From positions 1 to 64,000 of the forward strand of contig CAYZMS010000020.1 of NCBI GenBank assembly GCA_964479625.1: a stretch of DNA of 64,000 nucleotides, in the 5' to 3' direction. The DNA comes from CAYZMS01 sp964479625. GTDB lineage: Bacteria; Bacteroidota; Bacteroidia; Chitinophagales; Saprospiraceae. This document shows, piece after piece, positions 35,601 to 43,540 of this stretch; positions within the stretch are counted from its first letter, which is position 1, and each line of letters starts with the position of its first letter. The notes beneath the pieces are model-generated. The model did no database searches. It saw only the letters and a program-made list of their open reading frames with translations, and was not told where the DNA came from. The position numbers and the translations under genes are program-made.

Positions 35601-35866
35601 CAACAGAAGAACCGGATCTGAGTGATGCCTTCCGGATCTTTCCCAACCCAGCCGGTGCTGAACTGATCATTACTGCTCTGGAATATTCTTCAAGCCAGTT
35701 CGAAGTGGCCATACTGGATAGTCGTGGTGCGAGGGTTAGCCAATTCAGGTGGGATGCATTGGGAGACTTGCGCTTGATAGTGGATGACCTTACCCCTGGT
35801 TTGTACTGGGTGCACTTGAGGTCAGAGGACGGTGGCGTAGCGCACTTAAAATTCCTTAAGCAATAA
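32618..35866 (+). CDS. Secreted cysteine-paired repeat protein with type IX sorting domain
   Basis: 1082 residues. Signal peptide at the start, then about 16 repeats of 55-65 residues from residue 107 to about 930. Each holds one cysteine near its start (ICxGDxLxFG pattern) and one near its end (GCDSIVxLxLxV), so nearly every repeat has a two-cysteine pair. The tail has no repeats in its first part and ends with a type A C-terminal sorting domain (FRIFPNPAGAELII, then SRGARVSQ, then GLYWVHLRS). The protein should pass the outer membrane through the type IX system and sit at the surface or be released. Such repeats are common in Saprospiraceae surface proteins; adhesion is likely but not shown. 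Confidence 0.88.
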   Translation: MNKNLLLLILGVSLSLWAFSGSLYNLKLDSASTRKVARMMPTTGSDGFVLATANLFFFCEGESPIVQGEIYTSNASVPIDTIPAANMDDPDTILVNRLIFEPIFRDTVRQFLCIGDSLVFGDTLVGSAGFYVDTLTAETTNCDSIIWLEVQMADTFRIRDTFALCAGFFYVLGPDTLLESGVYTDTLISSQGCDSIVTIDLTVNDTFNLESPIIRPCRGDTIFFAGDTILETGDYAQFLQTDFGCDSIYTLQVVFKDTFRTIRHDTICTGDTLLVGDQRLFATDTAEVIFPEGLLRCDSVVEVRLTVLDRPFQLIRDTICRGDTLFVEGQALSESDTVQFLFPVQDSPCDSILEVQLTVLDTVQLVLNDTICPGDSLVFGGNTFKESGSFELGLPGSEAVCDTLLLLHLTVRSPIITELSDTVCFGTAYPFAGEDIFLEGIYFDTLTANSGCDSIISLNLVTLPAYQESLDTVICPGDTVFVLDRIVTKEGSTTLTFSTEAGCDSSVTVNIAILDTFRTRLDTAICSGESLMIGNAEFSEAGAFEYVFPANDQRCDSIVEIELALLDTVFTEVFDTICAGDTLMFDGRPITQPGQYQAVFPPTETRCDSSVLLRLSIQTPTITNLEATICEGESFLLGDTPFTEPGTQAFNFTDRFGCDSTIILQLNVLRRSETNLSVTICEGEQYIFGSDTLEKAGFYSQRLVAANGCDSLVKLELFFIPSVVSTFNQSICEGGSLSFLGNTYTEAGVYRDTSLSSDGCFVILELNLTTRPVFQDTTFAVVCAGEAYFFDTTSYDQTGIYTHNYLTQQNCDSVLVLDLTVRHEYRDTQAMEICLGDTLLLGNQTLTESGIYIQPLTSIDGCDSTIVLELGVAPLYSDTLHEEICEGGAYFFDGNLLDSTGLYSASFATLTGCDSLVVLDLRIEDVDTSVTRGGALLTANAQGVAFQWMDCTDTTAVPGATGKFFLAPRNGSYAVLLQSENCTYLSDCYAVIVTSTEEPDLSDAFRIFPNPAGAELIITALEYSSSQFEVAILDSRGARVSQFRWDALGDLRLIVDDLTPGLYWVHLRSEDGGVAHLKFLKQ

Positions 35867-35871
35867 AGGAT

Positions 35872-35936
35872 AAAGGGTGGGAGGGGGCGGCCTCAACCGA
35901 CCGCTACGCTTTTCAGGCAACCTCCCCCCCCCTTTA
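35872..35936. terminator. Bidirectional terminator candidate with G/C runs
   Basis: Left arm AAAGGGTGGGAGG (35872-35884) can pair with the C-run arm at 35921-35935, with an internal asymmetry. It lies between convergent genes ending at 35866 and 35941. Confidence 0.4.
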
Positions 35937-35940
35937 TTCG

Positions 35941-37260
35941 CTAGCTTATCGGTACAATGCTATCTTGATTTAACCGGATTTTAAAGGCTTCGAAGGCTTC
36001 CTTTTGTAATTGCTGCCGGTGATCAGGGTGTGCAATTCGAACCAGCGCCTTAATCCGTTCCGGGATCGATTGGCCATGTAACTGTGCCACACCGTATTCT
36101 GTGACGATGTATCCGGCATGGGCCCTGGTGGTCACCACTCCCGCCCCTTGCTGTAAGAAGGTGGTGATTCTGCTTTGACCTTTCCTGGTAACCGAGGGAA
36201 GGGCGATGATCGGCTTTCCGCCTTCCGACAGGGCTGCTCCCCGCATGAAGTCCATTTGGCCCCCTACACCCGAATAGATGCGGGTACCGATGGAGTCGGC
36301 GCAAATCTGACCGGTGAGGTCCACTTCGATAGCGCTATTGATGGCTACTACTTTGGGGTTTTGTCGAATGACACTCGGGTCGTTTACATAGGCAATGTCA
36401 ATCATCCTTACCGCAGGATTGTCATGTACGAAATCGTATAATCGGCGGGTTCCCATTAGGAAGCCGGCAACGGTATGGTTTTTGTGTTTTGCCTTTTTCG
36501 AATTATTAACCACATCCTTTTCGATCAGGTCGATCAACCCATCGGAGAACATTTCCGTGTGGACGCCCAGGTCTTTATGGTTTTCCATGGCGGCAAGAGC
36601 AGCATTCGGAATAGCTCCTATACCCATTTGGAGGGTAGAACCGTCTTCTACCAGACCTGCAATGTGTTCTCCGATTCTGCGTTCTACTTCGTTTGGGGCA
36701 GGGATCTTTAGTTCCGGCAGGGGATAATCTACTTCCACTACCTTGCGGAACTTACTGATGTGTATGTCACTATCACCTCTTGTTTTAGGCATGTTGGGGT
36801 TGATCTCTGCGATGAGGTAACGAGCTGTCTGGGCAGCTGCAAGGGAGGCATCTATGGAAACGCCAAGGGTACAATACCCATTTCGGTCCGGAGGGGAAAC
36901 TTGCAGCAAAGCAACATCCAGGGGGATGATGTTTCGCCGGAACAACCTGGGAACGTCACTCAAAAAAACAGGGACAAATTCGGCCCGTCCCTCCTGAACA
37001 GCCTTACGCATATTACCGCCTACAAAAAGATTTTTTACGGTAAAGCTCTTCCTGTGCTCAGGGTCTGCGTAAGGGGCATGCCCCTCCGTATGCAATTGGT
37101 AAATGGAAACATCTCTCAATTCAGGCCCTCTTTCGGCCAAAGCTTGCACCAGCACCTGGGGGGCGGCTGCTGCACTATGAATAAAGAGGTTATCGCCGGA
37201 TTGCACGATGGAAACGGCCGCCTCTGCCGAAACCGCTTGATAGTTATACTGTTTAATCAT
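35941..37260 (-). CDS. Acetyl-CoA hydrolase/CoA-transferase (4-hydroxybutyrate CoA-transferase type)
   Basis: 439 residues of the class I CoA-transferase fold. GxGxxPNA appears as GIGAIPNAAL, and the active-site Glu lies in AINSAIEVDLTGQ, followed by SGVGGQMDFMRGA. Family members move CoA between acyl-CoA and acetate, succinate or 4-hydroxybutyrate, and many Bacteroidota copies act in acetate or succinate metabolism. The substrate is not determinable here. A near-palindrome lies upstream at 37277-37294. Confidence 0.88.
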   Translation of the reverse strand: MIKQYNYQAVSAEAAVSIVQSGDNLFIHSAAAAPQVLVQALAERGPELRDVSIYQLHTEGHAPYADPEHRKSFTVKNLFVGGNMRKAVQEGRAEFVPVFLSDVPRLFRRNIIPLDVALLQVSPPDRNGYCTLGVSIDASLAAAQTARYLIAEINPNMPKTRGDSDIHISKFRKVVEVDYPLPELKIPAPNEVERRIGEHIAGLVEDGSTLQMGIGAIPNAALAAMENHKDLGVHTEMFSDGLIDLIEKDVVNNSKKAKHKNHTVAGFLMGTRRLYDFVHDNPAVRMIDIAYVNDPSVIRQNPKVVAINSAIEVDLTGQICADSIGTRIYSGVGGQMDFMRGAALSEGGKPIIALPSVTRKGQSRITTFLQQGAGVVTTRAHAGYIVTEYGVAQLHGQSIPERIKALVRIAHPDHRQQLQKEAFEAFKIRLNQDSIVPIS

Positions 37261-37276
37261 GGTGATATTCTTTTTT

Positions 37277-37294
37277 CAGGTGTAAATTTACCTG
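37277..37294. promoter_or_regulatory. Near-palindrome upstream of the CoA-transferase
   Basis: CAGGTGTAAATTTACCTG contains a perfect 10-bp palindrome GTAAATTTAC (37282-37291), 20-30 nt before the leftward start at 37260. It could be an operator; no regulator is adjacent. Confidence 0.25.
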
Positions 37295-37456
37295 CGCCCT
37301 ATGCCTGCAAAAATGGATTATATCATTCTTTGTGGTGGATTTTATCACCGGTTGATCCATTGAGGAATTTGAACTAAATAGGAGGACAGGGGCAAATCCC
37401 TGTTACTTAACCTTTCATTTTAAAAACAGGGAGCTGTCGCCTAAACCGAAAACGGC

Positions 37457-38221
37457 ATGTTGGACTCTGATCATAGTGTTTTCTTTTATCTGCTCATCGT
37501 TTGCTTACTGCTTGATGTTTTGCAGGGCTTTGGAATCGGAGGGTTGTTTTTCTTTAAGCGTTCGGGGGTGAAACGGGCCAATTTTTGCTACGCCTTTCTG
37601 CTTCTTGCTTTTGGCAGTACCCTGTTGCATTATATGCTGTTGATCCTGCAGGTGTATGAAGCCCGGCCACGTTGGTCCTTTATACCCTTGTATTTTACCT
37701 TGTCTTTCGGGCCCTTACTTTTTTATCATGTAAAGTTTAATCTATACCCGAAATACCATTGGCGGTATTCGGATATAAAGCATTTTTTTCTTCCGCTGGG
37801 CCAATTAGTCTTTTTTCTGGTGTTGTTTTTTTCGAATACCTCTTATGAGCAGGGTTTAGAGCGGAAATTTTTCAATCCCTTCTATGGAGCGATGGAGCAA
37901 TTCCTGTTCCTTACAACCTTCTTTGCCTATTTGTATTTTGGGTATAGATACCTGCAACATAAGCGGAGGGAAGTTCGAAATGAGCGAGAAGTGAGGCGGG
38001 TACTTTACCTTAATAAACTATTAAAAGGCTTGTTCGTCCTTTTCTGCATTCACGCTTTCTTTGTACTGACCGATTTTTTTGTGTATGAACTTCTGGATAT
38101 CAACCTCAGGAGCTCGAAAATTTTTGCTGCCCTTGGTATTTTATCCTTTGCCAGTTTACTTTTTTGGATGGGGACATACGGCTTCCAGTTATTGGTCTGG
38201 GGCCGAAAGCGTTTTGCCTGA
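37457..38221 (+). CDS. Seven-helix membrane protein like the sensor part of AraC regulators
   Basis: 254 residues with about seven hydrophobic segments and basic loops. The layout, including a TLSFGPLLFYHVKF motif near residue 87, matches the membrane half found in front of AraC-type DNA-binding domains in many Bacteroidota. No HTH follows: the frame ends after the seventh helix, and the next 140 nt hold only a terminator. It may be a standalone sensor or a natural membrane family. I cannot name it further. Confidence 0.55.
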   Translation: MLDSDHSVFFYLLIVCLLLDVLQGFGIGGLFFFKRSGVKRANFCYAFLLLAFGSTLLHYMLLILQVYEARPRWSFIPLYFTLSFGPLLFYHVKFNLYPKYHWRYSDIKHFFLPLGQLVFFLVLFFSNTSYEQGLERKFFNPFYGAMEQFLFLTTFFAYLYFGYRYLQHKRREVRNEREVRRVLYLNKLLKGLFVLFCIHAFFVLTDFFVYELLDINLRSSKIFAALGILSFASLLFWMGTYGFQLLVWGRKRFA

Positions 38222-38232
38222 GAAGAGGAATG

Positions 38233-38259
38233 AATGGAGCCACCCCAAAGCTCCATTTT
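38233..38259 (+). terminator. Terminator after the 7TM gene
   Basis: An 8-bp stem (38233-38240 with 38250-38257), a 9-nt loop and a short T run. Confidence 0.5.
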
Positions 38260-38360
38260 CGCTTTGAAATGGCCCCATAAATGTAGTTTTTCGAAGGCAG
38301 GAATGGCCTTTGAACCAGTTGCGGGAAAAATGGGGATGTGTTATATTTCAGGAACCGGAC

Positions 38361-40331
38361 TTAAACATCCACGTTTGCATACTTGGCGTTCTGTTCGATA
38401 AAGGCTCGCCGGGGCGGCACCTCATCTCCCATTAGCATGGAGAAGACCCGGTCAGCTTCCTTCGCATCTTCAATATTGACCCTTCGCAGCATTCTTCGCT
38501 CGGGGTCCATGGTAGTTTCCCATAGCTGTTCGGCATTCATTTCCCCAAGACCTTTATACCGTTGTACTTTTAGGGAACCATCCTTCTGCCCTCCGGTTAA
38601 TTGTTGGACAGCGGCCCTGCGTTCATCCTCTCCCCAACAGTAGATGGCTTGCTTGCCCTTTTTCACCAGGTAAAGGGGAGGGGCAGCGATATAGATATAG
38701 CCCATTTCGATCAATGGCCGCATATAGCGGAAAAAGAAGGTAAGGATCAGGGTCGTAATATGGCTTCCATCCACATCGGCATCCGTCATGATGACGATCT
38801 TGTGGTAGCGAAGTTTGTCTATGTTCAATCGGCGTTCCCCGTCTTCAACCTCTTCAATGCTTACCCCCAAAGCCGTAAACATATTTTTGATCTCCTCGTT
38901 ATCGTAGATTTTGTGCTCCAGTGCTTTTTCGACATTGAGTATCTTTCCCCGCAGGGGCAAGATGGCCTGAAACTCGCGGTTTCGGCCTTGTTTGGCGGTC
39001 CCACCCGCTGAATCCCCCTCTACTAGGAAGAGTTCACTTTCCATGGGGTCTCTGGAGGAGCAGTCAGAAAGTTTCCCGGGGAGGCCACCGCTTGTCAGGG
39101 CGTTTTTGCGTTGCACCATATCGCGGGCCTTACGGGCTGCGTGCCGGGCGGTAGCTGCCAGGATCACCTTGTCGATGATCCGTTTAGCCGATTTAGGATT
39201 TTCTTCCAGGAAGTATTTTAGTGCTTCACCGACCAATTGCGAAACGATGGCGGTTACTTCAGAATTACCCAGTTCCCCTTTGGTCTGCCCCTTAAATTGG
39301 GGCTCGGGAACCTTAACGGAAACAATGGAGGTTAGCCCTTCCCGAAAATCTTCACCGCTAATGTTGAACTTGAGCTTTTTGAAAAAGCCCATTTCTTCTC
39401 CGTAGGTTTTGAATACCCGGTTAACGGCCATTCGAAAGCCTTTGACGTGGGTACCCCCTTCGTGAGTAGAGATATTGTTGACGTAAGAGTAAATATTTTC
39501 CTTAAAAGAGGTATTGTATTGAAGGGCGACCTCTACCTCCATATTATCTTTTTCTCCGGTGACATGGATGGGATTGGGAATCAAAGGTTGTTTGCCGTCA
39601 TCCAGGTATTTGACAAATTCCCTGAGGCCTCCCTCCGAATGGAAGGTTTCCGATTGAAAACTTCCGTCTTCCTTTTTTTCCCTTTCATCGGTAAGGGTAA
39701 GTGTCAGGCCTTTGTTGAGGTACGCCAATTCCTGTAAACGATGAGCGAGCGTGTCGTACTTGAATTCCAGTACTTCAAAAATGGAATCATCCGGCTTAAA
39801 GGTAATGGTGGTACTGGTCTGATCGGAAGTTCCTGTAACTTCTACAGGTCCCAGTGGCTTACCCTTTCTGTACCGTTGTTCGAAGACCTGTCCCTCCCGT
39901 TCAACCTTTGCCAGCAGATCTATGGATAGGGCATTGACGCAGGACACCCCAACGCCGTGCAAACCACCGGAAACCTTATAGGTGTCTTTGTTGAATTTCC
40001 CCCCGGCATGCAAAATGGTCATGACGACTTCCAAAGCTGATTTATTGAGCTTTTTATGCATCCCCGTAGGAATTCCCCGCCCATTATCCGTAACGGTTAA
40101 GGAATTATCTTTATGGATGATAAGGTCGATTTGGGAGCAATAGCCAGCCAGGTGTTCATCAATGGAGTTGTCCACTACTTCCCAGACCAGGTGATGTAAT
40201 CCTTTGGCGTCTGTGCTGCCGATATACATACCAGGCCTGAGCCGAACTGCCTCCAGCCCCTCCAGGGCGGTAATGTTTTCCGCGCTATATCCATTCTCTT
40301 GCTGTCGCTTTTGAAAGCTCTGATCTGCCAT
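38361..40331 (-). CDS. gyrB: DNA gyrase subunit B
   Basis: 656 residues. GHKL ATPase in the first 230 (ENITALEGLEAVRLRPGMYIG, EVVDNSIDE, TDNGRGIP, GGLHGVGVSCVNALS), transducer to about 400, and a TOPRIM part with EGDSAGGTAKQGRNR and the DADVDGSHI metal motif. The C-terminal QRYKGLGEMN and GEVPPRR motifs complete the family form. The total length lacks the E. coli-specific insertion, as usual in Bacteroidota. A TATCTTTG match on the minus strand lies 190 nt upstream. Confidence 0.95.
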   Translation of the reverse strand: MADQSFQKRQQENGYSAENITALEGLEAVRLRPGMYIGSTDAKGLHHLVWEVVDNSIDEHLAGYCSQIDLIIHKDNSLTVTDNGRGIPTGMHKKLNKSALEVVMTILHAGGKFNKDTYKVSGGLHGVGVSCVNALSIDLLAKVEREGQVFEQRYRKGKPLGPVEVTGTSDQTSTTITFKPDDSIFEVLEFKYDTLAHRLQELAYLNKGLTLTLTDEREKKEDGSFQSETFHSEGGLREFVKYLDDGKQPLIPNPIHVTGEKDNMEVEVALQYNTSFKENIYSYVNNISTHEGGTHVKGFRMAVNRVFKTYGEEMGFFKKLKFNISGEDFREGLTSIVSVKVPEPQFKGQTKGELGNSEVTAIVSQLVGEALKYFLEENPKSAKRIIDKVILAATARHAARKARDMVQRKNALTSGGLPGKLSDCSSRDPMESELFLVEGDSAGGTAKQGRNREFQAILPLRGKILNVEKALEHKIYDNEEIKNMFTALGVSIEEVEDGERRLNIDKLRYHKIVIMTDADVDGSHITTLILTFFFRYMRPLIEMGYIYIAAPPLYLVKKGKQAIYCWGEDERRAAVQQLTGGQKDGSLKVQRYKGLGEMNAEQLWETTMDPERRMLRRVNIEDAKEADRVFSMLMGDEVPPRRAFIEQNAKYANVDV

Positions 40332-40716
40332 ATTTTCGATTTTCTTTCTATAACCCTGAATCGAATCCGATCATCCGTTCAACCATCAGCACTATCCGTC
40401 TTGTTTCCATAGGATCAGCGTTTAAGCCTTGGAATATCAAAGACATTCGCTTTGTATGGAATTGAGGGTAACTGTTCGGACACGAAGGTTTGAGAGGATT
40501 TTGTACAATTTGCAATCATGCAAAGATATAAAAAATCAAGGTATTTAAGTAGTTTTTCGAATATAAAACCCTTCGAAGGGCTTCCTTTTTGGGTCATTTG
40601 AATGGCGATATATGTTATTGATAAACAATGCTTTATGTTCTGGTTGTGTCCGATTGTTCCAAAAGGCTTCCATCCGGTACTGTACGTAAAAGCTCCAGAT
40701 GGCCTATTGTGAAAAA
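40332..40716. other. Intergenic region between gyrB and tsaE, 385 nt
   Basis: Divergent spacer. It contains a minus-strand TATCTTTG (40528-40521) and a 12-bp palindrome CCCTTCGAAGGG (40569-40580). A 60-codon minus-strand frame at 40415-40597 overlaps the promoter match, and I do not call it. Confidence 0.4.
40521..40528 (-). promoter_or_regulatory. Bacteroidota -7 promoter element (TATCTTTG) for gyrB
   Basis: Exact TAnnTTTG match on the minus strand, about 190 nt upstream of gyrB. No good -33 TTG at the usual distance. Confidence 0.35.
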
Positions 40717-41142
40717 ATGCCGGTAAACATGAAATCGATAATCTTTGCTAAAACGGAGATCGATAAAATAGCAGGCCGTCTCCTGGAGGAAGCCGGTCCT
40801 AAGAAGAAATGGGCATTCCAGGGCGATATGGGGGCGGGTAAGACTACCCTTATTAAAAGCATTTGTCAGCAACTGGGGGTGGAAGAGGAAGAGATCAGCA
40901 GCCCTACCTTTTCTTTGGTGAATGAGTATGAAGGGAAAGAAGGGCCAATTCGGCATATTGACCTATATCGACTGGAGCAGTTTGAAGAAGCTCTGGATAT
41001 CGGGCTGGAGGAAGTGCTGGAAGATCTTAATTACGCTTTTATCGAATGGCCTGAGCTGATCGAGTCCTTACTTCCGGCGGATACCTTTCGTCTGAAAATA
41101 GAAGCACTGGATGAATCCAATCGAAAAATCCTATTTTTGTAA
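40717..41142 (+). CDS. tsaE: tRNA threonylcarbamoyladenosine biosynthesis ATPase TsaE
   Basis: 141 residues from the ATG at 40717; ATGs at 40699 and 40729 are also open. P-loop FQGDMGAGKTTLIK, the SSPTFSLVNEY switch, the HIDLYRLE motif and the EWPELI Trp segment identify TsaE. It is the ATPase of the complex that makes t6A37 in ANN-decoding tRNAs. Followed 26 nt later by alanine dehydrogenase on the same strand, possibly co-transcribed. Confidence 0.92.
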   Translation: MPVNMKSIIFAKTEIDKIAGRLLEEAGPKKKWAFQGDMGAGKTTLIKSICQQLGVEEEEISSPTFSLVNEYEGKEGPIRHIDLYRLEQFEEALDIGLEEVLEDLNYAFIEWPELIESLLPADTFRLKIEALDESNRKILFL

Positions 41143-41168
41143 GACTTGGAAACCAAAATCCTCCTCAA

Positions 41169-42401
41169 ATGAGTGAAGAAAAGGGACGCCGGATACCCAT
41201 TCCGGATGAGTTTACGCAGGGACAAATGCAAACTCAGGCGGAGACATTACAGCTTAAACCTAAAAAGGAGAAGTTGTTTATTGGTATTCCAAGAGAAATT
41301 ACCCTGCAGGAGAATCGCGTTGCCCTGGTCCCTTCCTCCATAGCTACCCTGGTAGCTCACGGTCATCGGGTAGTTGTCGAAACGGGAGCGGGCTTAAGCA
41401 GTAATTTTAGCGACCACGAATTTTCGGAATCGGGAGCCGAAATTGCCTATAGCCAGAAAGCGGTTTATAAGGCTGACATTATTATCAAGGTCGCCCCACC
41501 TACCCTGGAGGAGATTGAATTGATGCGCCCCAACCAGATCCTTATTTCTCCCTTGCAGTTACCGGTCATCACAGCAGAGTATATCCTGCGCCTGCGCCAG
41601 AAACGGGTGATCGCCCTTGCCATGGAATATATCCAGGATGAGTCGGGGACCTTTCCAGTGGTACGTATAATGAGTGAGATGGCGGGGCTGAACGCCATGT
41701 TAACGGCCGCCCAGCTATTGGGCATGCCTTCCGGTGGCCCGGGTGTCCTGCTGGGGGGGATTTCCGGTGTTCCCAGTGCTAAGGTGGTCATTCTCGGTGC
41801 CGGTGTAGTAGCGGAATACGCTACCAGGGTAGCTCGGGGCCTGGGTGCAGAAGTTCGGATATTTGATAATAATATTTACAAGCTCAAACAAATTCAGAAT
41901 CAGGTGGGCCAGCAACTATTCACCTCGGTTTTGAATCCGGTTTATCTAGAACGCGAATTAGTTACCGCTGACGTAGCGATTGGAGCTATCCATTCGAAAT
42001 TGGGCAGAACGGCTGTAGTGGTCAGTGAGGAGATGGTGACAAGGATGAAGCCGGGTTCAGTGATCGTAGATGTGAGTATTGATCAGGGCGGATGCTTTGC
42101 TACTTCTCAAATGACCTCTTTGGATAAGCCGACATTCGTAAAACATGATGTCATTCACTACTGCGTACCCAATATTGCTTCTTCAGTGCCCCGTACCGCC
42201 TCCATAGCCGTTAGCAATATCCTGACGCCCATGCTCCTCAAGGTAGCAGGTGTTTCGGGTATAGAAGGGTTATTATTTGCTAATCATGGGATGCGCCACG
42301 GGGTATATACCTACAAAGGCTGCCTGTGCAACGAATACCTGGGGGAGCGCTTCGGGATTAAATCTACAGACCTCGATCTGTTGATCACCTCTAGTCTTTA
42401 A
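41169..42401 (+). CDS. ald: Alanine dehydrogenase
   Basis: 410 residues. N-terminal GIPREITLQENRVALVP (with the substrate Arg/Lys), an NAD motif near VVILGAGVVAEYATRVARGLGAEV and the catalytic His in the GAIHSK segment. It has an N-terminal extension of about 38 residues, rich in Lys, Gln and Glu, before the enzyme core. It interconverts alanine and pyruvate with NAD. The form is close to the Ala dehydrogenase/transhydrogenase-alpha family, and no transhydrogenase beta gene is near, so Ald fits. Confidence 0.88.
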   Translation: MSEEKGRRIPIPDEFTQGQMQTQAETLQLKPKKEKLFIGIPREITLQENRVALVPSSIATLVAHGHRVVVETGAGLSSNFSDHEFSESGAEIAYSQKAVYKADIIIKVAPPTLEEIELMRPNQILISPLQLPVITAEYILRLRQKRVIALAMEYIQDESGTFPVVRIMSEMAGLNAMLTAAQLLGMPSGGPGVLLGGISGVPSAKVVILGAGVVAEYATRVARGLGAEVRIFDNNIYKLKQIQNQVGQQLFTSVLNPVYLERELVTADVAIGAIHSKLGRTAVVVSEEMVTRMKPGSVIVDVSIDQGGCFATSQMTSLDKPTFVKHDVIHYCVPNIASSVPRTASIAVSNILTPMLLKVAGVSGIEGLLFANHGMRHGVYTYKGCLCNEYLGERFGIKSTDLDLLITSSL

Positions 42402-42420
42402 AAATTCATTTTCGAAACCT

Positions 42421-43248
42421 CTATAGGGGATCCCCGCAGTACTTACAATGCCGGGCGTCAAGGTCGTGCCCTTCCCGTCCACAACTGGGACAACACTGGG
42501 TATTGGGTACCTTATTCCGCAAGCGCTGCTCTTCAAAGATCCCGGCCGTAACGATCCCGGTAGGAACAGCAATGACTCCATATCCCATGATCATAACAAC
42601 GGCCGAAATAAACTTACCCAGTGAGGTCTCCGGGGTTATGTCCCCATAACCAACGGTAGTCAGGGTGACAATGGCCCAATAAATGCTGTGAGGGATGTCA
42701 GAAAATCGCTCATTCTGCCCTCCCTCAACGAGGTACATCAAGGCTCCTACAATAATGACAGCGACTACGATAAAAGTAAGGAAGACCGTAATTTTAACCC
42801 TGCTTGCCTTCAATGCATTTACAATCATGTCCGACTCCTGAACGAACCGGCGCAATTTAAAAATCCGAAAGACCCTTAGTAATCGCAACCCCCTGATCAC
42901 TAAAAAGTACTGATAACCGCTGAAAACCAGGGCCAGGTAGGTAGGCAAGACCGAAAGGAGATCCACCAAGCCATAAAAACTGGTAGCGTACCGCCATGGA
43001 CGCTTGACCAGGAACAGACGACCTATGTATTCAATGGAGAAAACGAGGGTAAAAAAGACCTCCAGCCGGAAAAAGAACTTATCATAGTTGGCACTTAACT
43101 CAGGAACAGTCTCCATAATAACCGCTAAAACGCTTGCCAGGATCAGGATCAATAAAACGACATCGAAGGTACGGCCAGCAGGGGTGTCCGCTTCAAAAAC
43201 GATCTCGTGTAATCGTTCGCGCAGTCCTTGAGGTTGATTAGCAGGCAT
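42421..43248 (-). CDS. Voltage-gated K+ channel with C-terminal zinc ribbon
   Basis: 275 residues, six helices. S4 near 119-136 carries regularly spaced Arg (RGLRLLRVFRIFKLRR), and the pore has TTVGYGD at 197-203 (K+ selectivity). The tail beyond S6 is short: after QRLRNK it ends in a ribbon with C253-x2-C256 and C268-x2-C271, a likely single zinc site. The plan is a Kv-type tetramer with a metal-binding C-terminus in the cytoplasm. It is convergent with ald (19 nt). Confidence 0.85.
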   Translation of the reverse strand: MPANQPQGLRERLHEIVFEADTPAGRTFDVVLLILILASVLAVIMETVPELSANYDKFFFRLEVFFTLVFSIEYIGRLFLVKRPWRYATSFYGLVDLLSVLPTYLALVFSGYQYFLVIRGLRLLRVFRIFKLRRFVQESDMIVNALKASRVKITVFLTFIVVAVIIVGALMYLVEGGQNERFSDIPHSIYWAIVTLTTVGYGDITPETSLGKFISAVVMIMGYGVIAVPTGIVTAGIFEEQRLRNKVPNTQCCPSCGREGHDLDARHCKYCGDPL

Positions 43249-43540
43249 TCCGTAGGATAGATGTTTTGATTAAAAAAAATATATTTGAACTTTGGCTTAG
43301 CCCTCCTTTTGGAAACGAAAAGGGAATTCTTTACGTTCAAGATCTAAGTTTAGGCAAATTTCCTTACATTGATCAACTTTAGGTTAAGGCCAGTTGCTTT
43401 GTGGGCATAGTTCGTTCAGCCGTATTTTTTTAGTTGCCGAAGGATTGAAAGGTATCCAAAAATAGGGTTAAACCCAAGGATTTAAAAACCTGGCCCTGAC
43501 TTCCAGTTTGAAGTTGTTCAACTTTAAAAAAATCTGACTT

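Noticed and set aside
40415..40597. 60-codon minus-strand frame upstream of gyrB
   Set aside because: Sits over the likely gyrB promoter and shows no family resemblance.
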